Source: Stagonosporopsis chrysanthemi
Taxonomy: Eukaryota; Ascomycota; Dothideomycetes; Pleosporales; Didymellaceae
Assembly: GCA_022560025.1 (NCBI GenBank)
Contig: JAFISE010000068.1
Coordinates: 62,001-126,000, forward strand
Length of the DNA stretch: 64,000 nucleotides
Reading direction: 5' to 3'
The notes beneath the pieces were generated by a model that saw only the letters and a program-made list of their open reading frames with translations, had not been told where the DNA came from and ran no database searches. Every line of letters starts with the position of its first letter. The stretch's first letter is position 1. Below are positions 1 to 11,408 of this stretch, piece after piece. Made by a program: the position numbers and the translations under genes.

Positions 1-743
1 AGGCCACAGAAAGAAGCTGGCAGGGCTGATAAATCTCAAGGTCGTCCTCGACTATATGAATGGTCCCGCATCTTGAGAGTAATATGGCGCTATCAGTGGG
101 TCTGATAGCAAATTTCTATCGACGAATCCCTGCACGCCAACTCGAAGAGGACCGAAAAGGGCTGAGTTGAGATAGCAACGAGACACCGTACTGACATGCC
201 AGCTGTTCAATTACCTTTGAGGTTGCTAGACTCTGCCAATACAACCTGGAATAGATGGTGCTACGCGTCAGATAGGCGACTGTGCATCTCGCTGGTGCAA
301 GCCATGAAAAGACAGGCCCCAGACCGATACAGTGCTTACGCGGTATGCAGGCCTCAACAAACGGGGTCTCGACTCATGCAAAATACTTATCGGTGCGGCC
401 TAGACTCCTAATATGTTGATAGATGCGCACAGCAAAGCGCCCTCGCTCGACTTTCTTTCTTTTGTTTTCGCGTCGATGGAGCGAGCTGACCCGTCACCAG
501 CTTTGTTCTACTTGACGCTGACTCAGGCCAGTAGCGAGCATGTCTAGGATTCTCAAAGCTAATTTGGAGGGATGGCATAGCACATGCGTTTAAGGTTGAA
601 GTGCAAAGAAAGGTGCTGGGAAGGTATAATGATCGCCGCAAGGTGGAACAACCTAAATTGTGAAACCGCCAGGGTCCAAGTTTCCTATTAACATCAATAT
701 CGTCGTCACGCTCTATGCTACGACATCCAAAGACACCACAATC
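1..743. other. Intergenic stretch, no gene recognised
   Basis: Only short open frames without family resemblance or plausible splice partners are present on either strand. The right end is the promoter side of the BUB2-type gene starting at 744. I see no tRNA, repeat or mobile element here. Confidence 0.6.
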
Positions 744-1915
744 ATGACGAATCTGGACTTGCTGCTACTGAAAGGCAGCCAAAATAATCTGACCGAAGAA
801 AACCTGGAGGAGCTGCGCTATACAATCCTGACAAACGGCATACCCGCCAACAGCGAGGGCATGGTGAGCTTCCCTTCCTTTCTACATAACAATAAAGGCC
901 CCGGCGACGACCCTACAACCCCCCAAACACTTCAAACCTCTATTTCACTTCGAAGCTACTAATTGTACCCTCCAGTCCGAACTTCGCATCTACATCTGGC
1001 TCATCCTCCTCAACGCACCGCCCCTCCGTACAGATGTTTACCTCGACCTCGTGCGGCAGGGCGCCTCCCCCGCGCACGCAAAGATCCAAAACGACACCTT
1101 CCGCACCTTCCAAGGCGATCCGCTGTTCCGCCGCCGCGTGACCCAAAACAGCATCACGCGCGTGCTCAACGCCGTCGCGTGGCGCCTCAACGACGCCCAC
1201 GAGGCGCGCGTCAACGGCTGGCAATCGCCGCCCACGCTGTCCGAGTTCGGGGGCTCGCCCAACACCAGCATTGTGTCGCGACACAGCTTCAGCACCGTGC
1301 CCGGCACGACGCCGAATCCCAGCACCACGACCGACGCCGAGCAGATCGGCTACGTGCAGGGCATGAACGTGCTGTGCGGGCCTTTTCTGTACGCCGCCAA
1401 GGGCGAGGTCGAGGCTTTCACCGGGTTCGAGACGCTCATCACGCGCGAGTGTCCCGGCTATGTGCGCGGCAGCATGGAGGGCGTGCACAAGGGGCTTGCG
1501 CTGGTCGATCGCGTGCTGGAGGTCGTCGACCCGAAGCTGCACGCGCATCTGATGGCGCATCGCATGGAGGCAAAGATCTACGCGTTCGCGTCTGTCTTGA
1601 CAATGTGTGCGTGCACCCCGCCGCTACCGGAGGTGCTGTTGCTCTGGGATTTCCTGTTTGCATATGGCCCGCATTTGAACATCCTGTGTATTGTCGCGCA
1701 GTTGGTGTTGATCAGAGGGGAAATTCTGAATAGTCCGAGGTAAGTGCACACCTGAGGAATTGTGAGATGAAGATTGCTAATGCGAGGACAGCCCGAATCA
1801 GATCCTCAGGAACTTGCCTGGGCTGCAGGCGCGCAGGATCATCGATGTGGCAGTGAGCTTCTCGAACCAGATCCCAGAGGACATGTACGCAGAGATTGTG
1901 AGCCATGCAAAGTAA
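744..1915 (+). CDS. BUB2: TBC-domain GTPase-activating protein, BUB2/Cdc16 type
   Basis: Predicted GTPase-activating subunit of the two-component GAP (Bub2-Bfa1 in budding yeast, Cdc16-Byr4 in fission yeast) that holds the spindle-pole Ras-like GTPase Tem1/Spg1 inactive and so restrains mitotic exit or septation. Exons 744-863, 976-1739 and 1792-1915 join in frame to 335 residues. Both TBC catalytic fingers are visible: the arginine finger IQNDTFR (Arg83) and the glutamine finger YVQ (Gln168). An insertion of about 40 Ser/Thr/Pro-rich residues (roughly 118-160) separates them and explains why the protein is longer than the roughly 300-residue yeast proteins. The ATG at 744 is chosen because it starts the conserved LTEENLEELRYTILTNGIP stretch. 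It converges on NOP14 with about 180 bp between stops. Assignment to Bub2 rather than another TBC protein rests on small size and overall match; strong but not proven. Confidence 0.88.
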
Positions 1916-2097
1916 GCTGGAGCTGGCGAAGCAGCGCTCAGCGGCGCCACGACATGGCAGACATAATTTACGACGGCACGACCTCACGATACCCACACAC
2001 CACACACCACGGTATGTTCAACAGTAGATGTAAAACAGTAGAGGGCAGACCCACGTCTCCCTCCCCTTCAAAAAGGAAATATATTCACACAACTACC

Positions 2098-4614
2098 CTA
2101 ATTCCCCTTCCTCTTCCTCTTCTCCTTCTCGTACTGATTCTTCTCATACCCCTCCTCGCCCTGAATCTCAGCAACAAGCCTCTTGTACTTGACTTCGTAC
2201 GCCGCATCCCTCTCCTTCTTCTCGCGCAGCTTCTCGCGCGCAATGAAATTTGCGTCCTTGCGCAGCTCGCGCATCGCACCCTTGCGCTCGCGCTTGTAGT
2301 CCTTCTGCAGCTTGGCGGCGTCCGAGCGCTCGCGGTCCGCATCGTAGTGCTTGGTCGGGTCGAAGGACTCCTCGAACTTGGGGATGCGGCTGGGGATGGG
2401 GAGTGGCCTGTGGTGGTGCAGGGTCTGCGGGCGGCGGGAGACGCGGGCGTTGTTGAGGCGGGCGACGAGGTTTTGCGTTGTGCGGGTCTGGTGCGCGGCT
2501 TTCAGCGGCGCGAGCAGCGGCGTGAAGATCTCGATGAAGGCCGGTGAGCTGCTCCAGAGGTCCGCTGCTGTGAGGATGTTGCGGGTGTGAGCGGCCAGCA
2601 GCGGTTTGGAGGCGGCCGGCGACCGCACGCACAGCGATGTGTAGCGAATGAACTCAGGGATGTAGCGCTTGGAGAGCGTCTGGTATTGTAGGCAGAGAGC
2701 GCCAATGAAGGCGCCGGTGGCAATGTCGCTGGCGGATGAGGGCGTAGTGAGACCCATCCAGCGGGCCATGAGGGTTACTGCGGGTGTGACGACTTGGTGA
2801 AAGTGGTCGGATGTTGGGTAGATAGATCCAATGGCGGTGAGCAGCGCCAGGTCTCCTGGTGTCGGCTGATTAGACAGCTGGAATGCCTTGAGGTGCTTGC
2901 GGAACTGCGTAGCGATTTGCACTGGGTATGAGCGCAAAATGGAGTGGATATGGCGGATGATTGACTCGATGACCGACAGAGGTGCTGCCGGAGTCTGGTT
3001 CGACAGGTACGACACATGATCGATCAGTGCGCACGCAAAGTCGGCCAGCTTGTGCTTGTTGTCCTCCTTCAGACCAGCGTGGTACAGCGCTCGTATCCTT
3101 TGGATGACGGTGGAGGTATCCTTAAATTCAACCTTCTTGAAGATCTCGAGAAGCTCCTCATGGGACCGTGGGCATGGGTATGTGTACGCCAGCTTCGAAG
3201 ACGTTGTGTCGGCGCCAATTGTAAGCACACCTTTAACAGCTTTGGGCTGAGCTTTCGGCTGCTCTACAACGTCTTTTAAGAAGTCCGCATCGTCGTCATC
3301 GTCCATAGCCATTGTGTCGTCCACTTCAGCTTCACTATCAGACTCTTCGTCTGAGATGTCAGCTTCCGAGTCTGTGGCAACGAGATCGTCCTCCAGAATA
3401 AAGTCATCCTCGTCGTCCACGCCGACTGGTCTGCTTTGCCCAGGCGCTGGTGGTGCCGCGAGTCCGAACTCAGCAGCGTCGTCGTTGATGTCGGACATGT
3501 CCTCGTCATCATCTTCCTGCTGCTGCTTCTTGGCCGGCTCTTCATCATCACTGACGGGCTCTCCCCTCATGCGCTTCTGACGCTTCTCTTCAAGCTCCTT
3601 CAAGCGATTGGCTTCTTCTTTGGCCTTCTCCTCTTCTGTCTTTGTACGCTCGGTAGGCTTCGATCGCTCATCGTTGAACAGCTCGCGCACCCGTCGGTCG
3701 TACTCCTTGTCCTTGCCTTCCTGCGACATGGTTGCAAGGAGCGCTGCTCGATCAGCATTCATGCCGAAGTCATTCTGTGCCACCTCCTTCACCTTCTCAG
3801 GTTCAGGCTTCTTGTTGATGTGACCCCTCAGTGCAGCCAGGACCTCGTTCAAGTCTTTGTCCAGCTCCTCCCTCAGTTCCTCGTCATCCTCCTTCGCTTG
3901 CTGCCTCTCGTACTTGTGCAGCTTGCTCTTCGCGATGACCTCCTTCATCACCTCAGCCTTGCTCTTCTTTCGCTCCGGCTGATCTTCGTCGCCTTCAGCT
4001 TCACCGTCCTCCTCCTCGCCATCATCCCTCCTTCTCTTCTTCTTCAGAAACCCATCTTCGCCTCCGCTGTCACTGCCACTCACACTCGCAGCGTCATAAT
4101 CCTCCTCTCCAATCTCGTCATCAAATCTTAGCGTCTGTCCACCGTGAGTAAGCTCGACCTCCTCATCGCCGTCCTCGAGATCAAACACATTCCCGCCCCG
4201 CTTGCGCAGCTGCTCACGCTCGAATCGTGCCATCATGCGGTCATCCAGACTCATGGTAGGATCGTTCTCGCCAATACGGCGATCCAGAATGCCCCCGATT
4301 TTGTTCTTGCGGTTCATCTCCGGCAGCAACGTCTGGCGGCGAGTCTCCTCGCCCGCGCTCTTGGTGACGCCGGGGCGCCCAAGAACCTTGGGCTTCGCAT
4401 TTGTGGTCGCGTACTCGAATTTCTGCGGACGACTCAGGTGCTTGAATTCGAAGGGGTTGAAGGACTCGCGGATCGAGGCGAGGGCCGAGGCCTTTTGCGC
4501 GTGGTGCGAGGCATTCTTCGACTGGGACTTTTTTTCCTTCTTGGACTTTTGCGGGCCCGTTATGCCCTGGTCGCGCAGCGAGGCCTTCAGGCGCTTGAGT
4601 TGCGAGGGCGGCAT
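2098..4614 (-). CDS. NOP14: Nucleolar protein 14, SSU processome component
   Basis: Nop14 acts in the nucleolus in the 90S pre-ribosome, where with Emg1 and Noc4 it is needed for 18S rRNA maturation and 40S assembly. The single exon encodes 838 residues (yeast Nop14 is about 810). Visible features are the basic start MPPSQLKRLKASLRDQG, the conserved early segment NPFEFKHLSRPQKFEYA, the block DRRIGENDPTMSLDDRMMAR, long acidic Asp/Glu runs in the middle (about 230-290 and 430-560), and a very basic C-terminal tail ending KYKRLVAEIQGEEGYEK plus a Lys/Arg run. The frame stays open 73 codons further upstream, to about 4833, but the ATG at 4614 matches the family start. No intron seen. It lies head to head with the gene starting at 4877, sharing about 260 bp of promoter. 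Confidence 0.95.
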   Translation of the reverse strand: MPPSQLKRLKASLRDQGITGPQKSKKEKKSQSKNASHHAQKASALASIRESFNPFEFKHLSRPQKFEYATTNAKPKVLGRPGVTKSAGEETRRQTLLPEMNRKNKIGGILDRRIGENDPTMSLDDRMMARFEREQLRKRGGNVFDLEDGDEEVELTHGGQTLRFDDEIGEEDYDAASVSGSDSGGEDGFLKKKRRRDDGEEEDGEAEGDEDQPERKKSKAEVMKEVIAKSKLHKYERQQAKEDDEELREELDKDLNEVLAALRGHINKKPEPEKVKEVAQNDFGMNADRAALLATMSQEGKDKEYDRRVRELFNDERSKPTERTKTEEEKAKEEANRLKELEEKRQKRMRGEPVSDDEEPAKKQQQEDDDEDMSDINDDAAEFGLAAPPAPGQSRPVGVDDEDDFILEDDLVATDSEADISDEESDSEAEVDDTMAMDDDDDADFLKDVVEQPKAQPKAVKGVLTIGADTTSSKLAYTYPCPRSHEELLEIFKKVEFKDTSTVIQRIRALYHAGLKEDNKHKLADFACALIDHVSYLSNQTPAAPLSVIESIIRHIHSILRSYPVQIATQFRKHLKAFQLSNQPTPGDLALLTAIGSIYPTSDHFHQVVTPAVTLMARWMGLTTPSSASDIATGAFIGALCLQYQTLSKRYIPEFIRYTSLCVRSPAASKPLLAAHTRNILTAADLWSSSPAFIEIFTPLLAPLKAAHQTRTTQNLVARLNNARVSRRPQTLHHHRPLPIPSRIPKFEESFDPTKHYDADRERSDAAKLQKDYKRERKGAMRELRKDANFIAREKLREKKERDAAYEVKYKRLVAEIQGEEGYEKNQYEKEKRKRKGN

Positions 4615-4876
4615 GGTGTTAGGTGCCCCGTGGAAGGTAGTAACGAGCGACTCGTGGGACTTGCGACGGTGCGAGGGCGTGTTGGTAACTCTCGCCGTTC
4701 CAAAATTTTGGCCAAGAGTTCGGTGTGGGGCTTCACCGCCTAGCGTAGTCTGATGGGACCCCTGCCCTTCCGCCGCGGCTGCATCATCGCCCGTGAAGGC
4801 CGCAGACACGCATAGCAACATGGCTCCGCCCACGACTCCCGTAACATGATCGCATCGTCTTCACCATAGCCCAAGC

Positions 4877-5577
4877 ATGGCTCCACACATACCCGATCAC
4901 TACCTCTGGGTCGGCCTCGGTACGACACCCACCGCACTCCCCTCGACTCCAACCTAACACCCGCAGGCATATTCACCTTCTTCGCCATCCAGCACGTCTC
5001 CTCCGGCCTCCGCACCGTCAGGTCCCTCACCACCGTGCACCGCCCCGCGCCACAACCCCTAGGCATCCACACACCCACCTCGCAAGAAGACGCCATCAAA
5101 ACCGCCTCGCTGCTCACCCTCGCCCAATCCCCCAACATCGAGATCCGCACCAGCGCCACCAAACTGCTCTGCGAGCGCTTCTACGCCAACCCCGCGGCGC
5201 GCAAACTGCTGCTCCGCCACCTCGGCAGCCCAGACTGCCAGCTCCAGCGCACCGCCCAGCTCGCCTTCCGCCTGCTGCGCGACCACGGCGTGTTCCGCAC
5301 GCATGGCCTGAGCTACGGGTTTGGAGGGTTGGAGCCGCGCGCGCGCTGGGAGAACGTCGAGGTGTACGGGGGAGGGCGGCTGCCCGACGGCTTGCGGGAG
5401 AGCGAGAGGGATGCTGAGGAGGAAAGGGATGTGCGGCGGCGGCGGAGGGAGGCTGTTGTGGTGCATGATGGGGAGGGCAGGGTGGGGGAGAGGGATGTGT
5501 GGATGCGGGATCGTGAGGGGGTGATGAGTCTGGATATGGAGGTTGGGGAGCTGGTGATTGATGGCGTAGCGCAGTGA
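4877..5577 (+). CDS. Small ARM/HEAT-like protein with N-terminal membrane segment, function unknown
   Basis: I do not recognise a characterised family. Exons 4877-4919 and 4967-5577 (47-bp intron, phase 1) give 217 residues. The first exon supplies MAPHIPDHYLWVGL and continues as GIFTFFAIQHVSSGL, a hydrophobic stretch at about residues 9-29 that looks like a single membrane anchor. Residues about 55-105 (ASLLTLAQSPNIEIRTSA, LLCERFYANPAARKLLLR, HLGSPDCQLQRTAQLAFR) have the helical, leucine-spaced look of armadillo/HEAT repeats. The C-terminal half is rich in charged residues and probably disordered. It is divergent to NOP14 and could be co-regulated with it, but nothing in the sequence ties it to ribosome assembly. 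Confidence 0.75.
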
Positions 5578-5860
5578 GCGCTTTGACGTATGATACCCGT
5601 AGCGGGATGCTACCATGTTTTTTCGAGTTTGATGGCGACAATAGTGCTTGTGCTGTATGTGTATTGTGTACAAGACTGCACGGGGCGCTGTTGTGAACTT
5701 CAATGGCTACACTAGTGTTTGTGTGTGTGTTTGTATATGTACAGTCTATAAGCCTGCACAGGGCAAGGCAGTGGGTATTTTCTAGATCCAAGTCCTAAAA
5801 GACATTTTCGAATGGAGTTTATTCTATTCACACAAGTAGAGAACCGGAGTCATGACCTCT

Positions 5861-7643
5861 CTACTCCTTCTTGGGTGTCTCGGCAGCCTTTTCCTCCTTA
5901 CCAGCAGGCATCTCGTCCCTCCTCGCGCGCTCGTCCTGCTCTGCGCGCTCAGCACTACCCTCTGTAGCACTCGAGTCACCGCTGCTAGCCTCAGCCTCCT
6001 CGCTCTCTGCTGCGGCTTTCGCATCAGCCTTCTTGGGCTTGTCGTCCTCGTCAATGTTGTCGTGGTCCTTGGGCGAAGCATTCGCCTTGTTCTCGTGAGA
6101 CTGTGCCTGCTCGTTCTCCTCCTCAATGAGCTCCTGCTGTTCCTTGAGAACCTCCAGACGCTGCTTGTTGGTGGCAGCACCCTCGGTTGCGTTGACCTCG
6201 AGCTCGATCTCGTGGTACAGTTCCTCAGGTACGCTGGACAGCACGGCCTCGAGCGCGTCGATCTGCGAAGTAGCGTCCGCATCCTTACCCTGAACGTATA
6301 CGAAGGCGTTGGAGAGAACCAGGATAGTGGACGGGACGCCGTGCTTGAGACGCAGGTCCAGCCAGGTCTGCAGATCGTCCCGGAGACGGCCGGGAGAGAC
6401 GCCGTATGTACGAAGACCGCGGCTCGCGCAGGCGGTCTGAAGCTCGGGGACGGAAAGCGAATCGACGCCTTCGTAGGCAATTGCCCTGTCGTCGCGCTTG
6501 ATCTGCCTCATGCGGACGCGCACCTGGTAGCGGAGGAAGTTGTCGGTGCCGAACGAGGTGATGTTCATGTAGCGGCAGATGGAGATGAGCTGGGGTCGGG
6601 ACAAGTTGTCGAGAGTCAAGTCGTCCTTGAAGATCTTGCAGACCTTGACGATCTCCTCGGGACTTGGCTTCTCGCCAGTTGAGCGAACCTGTGCTTCGTC
6701 AATATGGTAGTTCGACGAGTGCATTTCATACCGATGGACATACCTTGCGGAAGAATTCGGCGAACTCTTCTCTCTGTGCATTCTCAGCAGAGATGGGCAG
6801 ACCAGTCTCCTTCAAGGTTGTGCGCAAAAACTCGCTGACCTCCTTTCTTGTCGATCGCAGAAGCTTAGCCTTGGCGTCTTTTGAAGATTGGCCTTCGTAT
6901 GTGCTGGGAAGCATGTTGGGGAACAGCTTCAGGGCGACGGGGAGCAGCAGCTCGGCGAAGGGAACGATGACAAAGGGCAGGAAGGGGATCAGACGTCCGA
7001 GATCCTGCACAGTACGTTGCAGCTATGATCTTGTTAGTATTCTGGAATAATGGACCACAACCAAGCTTTGTACCTGTCTTCGCTCACGTCGTGTGAGCTC
7101 GTAGCCAGCAGCCATTTTCAAGGCGAGCTTTGAGCTGATTTTGATCTCGAAACCAAGAAGCTTTGTGCCATCCCAGTAATGGGCCGCCTCGTGCTTGACC
7201 TTCTCCCAAACCGTCAACTTCTTCTTAGTCTCCTCCTTCTTTGCAATCGCCTTCTTCTCAGCATCGGTCTCTGCATTGGCCTTTTCTGAGGCAAGTTCGG
7301 TCATAGTGTGCGCATCTTGAGCGACGGTCTTGGGATTGGCGGTGGGCCCGTTCTTAGGGATGACGGTATCCTTCTCAAGGGGCGTGGCGATCTTCTGCTG
7401 AATTGCCTCCTGCTCCTTCTGGGGGATCGGTTTCTTCGCCTGGTTGGGATTGAAGCCGGTCGGGGGGTAGCCCCCTTGTGTGCCTGTCTGCGATGTCTCG
7501 GTCTGGAAGCTTCGGTATGGGAGCAGAATGGCAATGGCGGACACGTTCTTGGGCATGGGGCGGTGGTGGGGTCGGCCAGCGGTCCTCATACCTGCCCGGA
7601 AGACAGCGGGCGCAGCCCTGGAGGCAGTTCGGGCGACATACAT
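5861..7643 (-). CDS. MDM38: LETM1-family mitochondrial inner-membrane protein (Mdm38/Ylh47 type)
   Basis: LETM1/Mdm38 proteins sit in the mitochondrial inner membrane, support K+/H+ exchange and volume control, and bind mitochondrial ribosomes for insertion of translation products. Exons 7074-7643, 6744-7022 and 5861-6688 (introns 51 and 55 bp, all phase 0) give 558 residues. The N-terminus MYVARTASRAAPAVFRAGMR is basic and serine/alanine-rich, typical of a matrix-targeting sequence. The hallmark membrane helix with its proline-rich motif (LIPFLPFVIVPFAELLLP, about residues 200-217) spans the start of exon 2. The matrix LETM1/ribosome-binding domain follows to about residue 440. The C-terminal 120 residues are Glu/Lys/Ala-rich and coiled-coil-like. 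Mdm38 versus its paralogue Ylh47 cannot be decided from sequence alone. Confidence 0.93.
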
Positions 7644-8457
7644 TGCACCGTAAGTAATGTCAGGGCTGTAGAGAGAGTCCGGAGCGGTTCAAAAATGGTA
7701 AAGTAGTACAGAAGACGGAAGCAGAAAACTAGAGTACAAGCAGTGGATGGCAGCAAGCAGCTAGGGCGACGTGCTGATGCGGAATGTGAGATAGTGATGA
7801 GAGCGCCCTGACGAAAGAGCTAGAATTATTCGAAGGCTCCCAGGAACAGATCGCTGCGGCCGTTCGCGCCCCGAAAGCTTGGTCCCCATAGGGCTGTGCT
7901 CAGACTGCCGAGTTTGGACGGCGAGACCATGACAGCTGGCATGGAAGATCTCGGGTGTGTTTCAGGCAGACGTCAACGCATGCAGGGCTGCTGACAGCCT
8001 GCTGCTGGGCCACGAGCCGAGGCAACGCGCCAGCACATTATTTGGCCGTCGCGCTGCTCGAGTGTTCATCCAATATCGACGACGGTGCCACTGCACGCGC
8101 GAGTCGGCCAAGACCAAGGCACTCGGAGCCGGTATCGGGGTAGTGCGGAGAAGCGCTGCTCCAAGGCAATTGGGGCAATCATCCGAGATGCTGTGTTGCC
8201 CGCGGCCAGCCGCCCCTCCAAATTCGTCGCACCTGCGACTGCGATTGCATCTGCTCCACGCTCCTTTCGTGTCTTCAGCTCTGGACCTTAACCACTCAAT
8301 CCTCTGCTTCCTCATCCTGCGACTCAATATGATCTCTTGCTGAGAGAAAACCTACCCGCTGAAGCCCTTGGCTTCCACTTCACGGCACAATATCTATATC
8401 CGCAGCAGTACTTCCTATCTGTCCCTCTTAATCTCCCCATATTCCGCATCGCGCAAA
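7644..8457. other. Intergenic promoter region between MDM38 and the adenylate kinase gene
   Basis: Divergent promoter region of about 0.8 kb. Short open frames on both strands lack coding character. The last 90 bp before 8458 stay open in the adenylate kinase frame but have no ATG, so they are read as leader. No repeat or RNA gene seen. Confidence 0.55.
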
Positions 8458-9328
8458 ATGGCCGTACAAAACCTCTCAAGAGCCGCGAGGATCATCCTGG
8501 TTGGCGCGCCGGGCGTGGGAAAAGGCACCCAGACTGAGCGCCTGATGAAGAAATTCCCAGAGCTCTCTTCGATCAGTTCGGGCGACTTGCTCAGGAAGAA
8601 TGTCAGAGAGCGGACGCCACTGGGTATGTTTAGATCGCATGCGACAATGCGATTGCTAACAGAATCTAGGCATCCAGGCGGAATCTAAGATGAAGGCTGG
8701 CGCACTGGTCCCCGACAGCATGATTCTGCGACTCATTGTCAACGAGCTTTCAACGCGTGGGTGGATTAGAGACAGCGCACTCCGACCGTACGCTGTATAC
8801 TCGAGCTCAGCAACAGTGGACGGCATGACGGTCGACTCAGTGTCTATTCCTTCTGCGATCAAGACTGCCAAGTACTCATACTCGGACCACCCTGAGGCTT
8901 CGTTCATTCTAGACGGTTTTCCTCGTACGGCAAACCAAGCGGTTCAGCTCAACGACATCGTGCCTATCAACATGGTTGTCAGCATCGATACGCCCAGCGA
9001 GATCATTATTGATCGCATTTGCAATCGTTGGGTCCATGCACCTTCAGGACGGGTCTACAATACCACATTCAATGCGCCGAAAGTCGATGGCAAGGACGAC
9101 GTCACCGGTGAGCCGCTGACGCGCCGAGCTGATGACGATCCCGAGGTGTGGAAGCAGCGGCTCCAGAGCTTCAAGGAGAACAACGAGCCGCTACTTGAGC
9201 ACTACGATAGGGAAGGCCTTCTGTGGACTGTGACAGGCAACAGCAGCGATGAGATTACCCCTCAGCTTTTCAAAGAGTTTGGCAAGCGATTTGGGATACC
9301 CGAGCCCGAGGTCGTTGGTGGCTTGTAG
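8458..9328 (+). CDS. ADK2: Adenylate kinase, mitochondrial GTP:AMP phosphotransferase type
   Basis: Nucleoside monophosphate kinase that moves the terminal phosphate of a nucleoside triphosphate to AMP; the AK3/Adk2 branch works in the mitochondrial matrix. Exons 8458-8623 and 8670-9328 (46-bp intron with a GCTAAC branch-point-like site) give 274 residues. The P-loop GAPGVGKGT is at about residues 16-24, SSGDLLRKN follows, FILDGFPRT is in the core, and the LID region starts RWVHAPSGRVYN. The LID lacks a zinc-binding cysteine set, as in eukaryotic enzymes. Between STRGW and the FILDGFPRT motif there is an insertion of about 40 residues rich in Ser, Val and Tyr. The assignment to the mitochondrial branch is from resemblance; the nucleotide donor is inferred. 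Confidence 0.92.
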
Positions 9329-9553
9329 TCATGTTATATACCATTTTGTTTGCTGGGCTGGATATCAGGTTCTTGGAAACGGTATGGCAACGGTATCGGC
9401 GGTCTTGTTTGCGTTTTTATGTACGGACGACCCACAAGGTATTGTATGATTGATTGGGTATGATTGGGCAGGCACGACTCTCATTCACTGTACATATTGA
9501 CCGCCACTGGCACGCACGGTCAACTCTTCTGTAGACGCTCATAATGCGCTCGT

Positions 9554-11189
9554 ATGACTAGACGTTCACCCTGCAACGCCTGCACGCCTGACATGAAGAC
9601 CAACGGAAATAACGTTGCCAAAGAAGAGCGCCTGTACGAGTCGGCGCAGGTGTGGCGCCCCGCCGCTCGAGACGGGCTTAGCCCAGCGATTCAGACGTCA
9701 CCAGGCCTGGCACCAGCCTCAACTCCACCCACCCCAAGCTCGATCCTAGACGCAGCGAACTTTGAAGACATTTGGGCTGACGGCGCCTCTGAGCACTCGG
9801 ACGATTGGTCGGACATTGCACATAGCCTCCACGATAAACAAGAGGCCCCAGCTGCCCTCGACGCTCGCGCAATGGCCGAGGACTTCAGCGAAGGGCGCCT
9901 AGAGACATTCGTCGGCAACCCACAGAAAGAGCTGGCAGGCACCCAGAACGCCTATGTCTCATACCTAGTCTCCACAAAGGTATACAGTAGCCTTTTACTT
10001 ACTGCAGCTCTTCCGCACCAACACGGCCGTACTTACACACGTGCAGTCTGACTACCAGTCCTTCCAAAAGCCCGACTTCTCTGTCCGCCGCCGCTTCACC
10101 GACTTCGTCTTCCTCTGGAAACAACTCACGAAAGAGTACCCGCAATGCGCCATCCCACCGCTGCCCGACAAGCACAAGATGGAGTATGTTCGTGGAGACC
10201 GGTTCGGTCCGGACTTCACCCAACGGCGCGCGCACTCTCTGCACCGCTTTCTGAAGCGCTTATCACTGCATCCGGTGCTGCGGAGAGCTATGCTCCTGAT
10301 TACTTTCCTTGAAAGCCCAGACTGGAATCAGCACATGAAGGGGAGATCGTCCCGCGCTGCAAGTGGATCGGAGCCTGGTGGTGGCATTGTAGATGCAATC
10401 GCAGAGAGCTTTGTCAATACCTTCACCAAAGTTCACAAGCCAGACAAGCGCTTCATCGAGGTCAGCGAGCGCGCGGGCAAGCTCACGGAAGACCTAAACA
10501 ATATCGAGAAGGTCACTGTCCGCGTAGCCAGGCGACAGGCCGATCTCGAGCAAGACTACGCAGATCTCGCAACGCAATGTCAAAAGTTGACGACCCTCGA
10601 ACCCGCAGTCGAGAACACTCTGACTTCCTTCGCCGCCTCCGTCACAACAACATCGCAAGGCTTCAAATCCGTCAAAGAGCACACAGACCAGAACTACCTC
10701 ACGTCCCTCCGCGACATGGACGCCTATATCCTCGCCCTGCGCAACCTCTTGCGTACACGAGAAGGCAAGCAACTCGACTTCGAAGCCCTCTCCGAGTACC
10801 TCGCCAAATCTGCCGCTGACCGCGACTCGCTCGCCTCTCAGCACGGCGCAGGCATGGGCGCGTCCGGGTTCCTGCGCAGCAAAGTCGAGGACTTCCGCGG
10901 CATCGACCACGACCAGGCGCGGCGCCAGCGTGTGCGCAAGCTCGAAGTGGAGATTGAGCGGTTGACGGGCGAGGTTGAGAACAGCAAGAAGGCTACCGAG
11001 GCTTTCGATGAGCACACGGTCAAGGAGGTGGCAGACTTTGAAAGGATCAAGGCGGTCGAGTTCAAGGATACTCTGGGCGATTTGGCTGATGCACACATCA
11101 ACTTCTTCCAAGGGACCATCGAAACGTGGGAGAAGTTTTTGGAAGACATGCGGAAGGAAGAGGATGAGCGGAAGGCTGCTGTGCCGTAG
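9554..11189 (+). CDS. SNX4: Sorting nexin Snx4/Atg24 (PX-BAR protein)
   Basis: Snx4/Atg24 binds phosphatidylinositol 3-phosphate on endosomes and retrieves SNAREs to the Golgi; it also serves selective autophagy. Exons 9554-9979 and 10047-11189 (67-bp intron, phase 0) give 522 residues. The PX domain spans the junction (about 125-250), with the phosphoinositide-binding RRRFTDFVFLWKQL and later TQRRAHSLHRFLKRL. The rest (about 275-510) is a coiled-coil BAR-type region with RVARRQADLEQDYADLA and the closing segment HINFFQGTIETWEKFLEDM. The start is uncertain: an ATG at 9544 opens a 5-codon upstream frame that overlaps the ATG at 9554, and a third ATG at 9593 would make a protein 13 residues shorter. 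Confidence 0.92.
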
Positions 11190-11408
11190 AGTGGTGCCGC
11201 ATTTGGTACAGATGATGATGTTGACACGGGACTGGAGTTCACGGGCTTGCTGGAGTCTTTTGGAGGACATTTCCAGTGAGCAGCAGCAGAGACATTGGGT
11301 CAGGACTCGGCTGTTCGATAGAATCTTAATACTACGAATTACGCTTCAAGGACACCTTTCTGCTGATCACATCCACCAGCTCTATTGCTACTTTGTATAC
11401 AAATTCAC

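Noticed and set aside
4615..4833. 73-codon in-frame extension of NOP14
   Set aside because: The family begins at the MPPSQLKRLK start; the extension is unrelated in composition and would occupy most of the divergent promoter.
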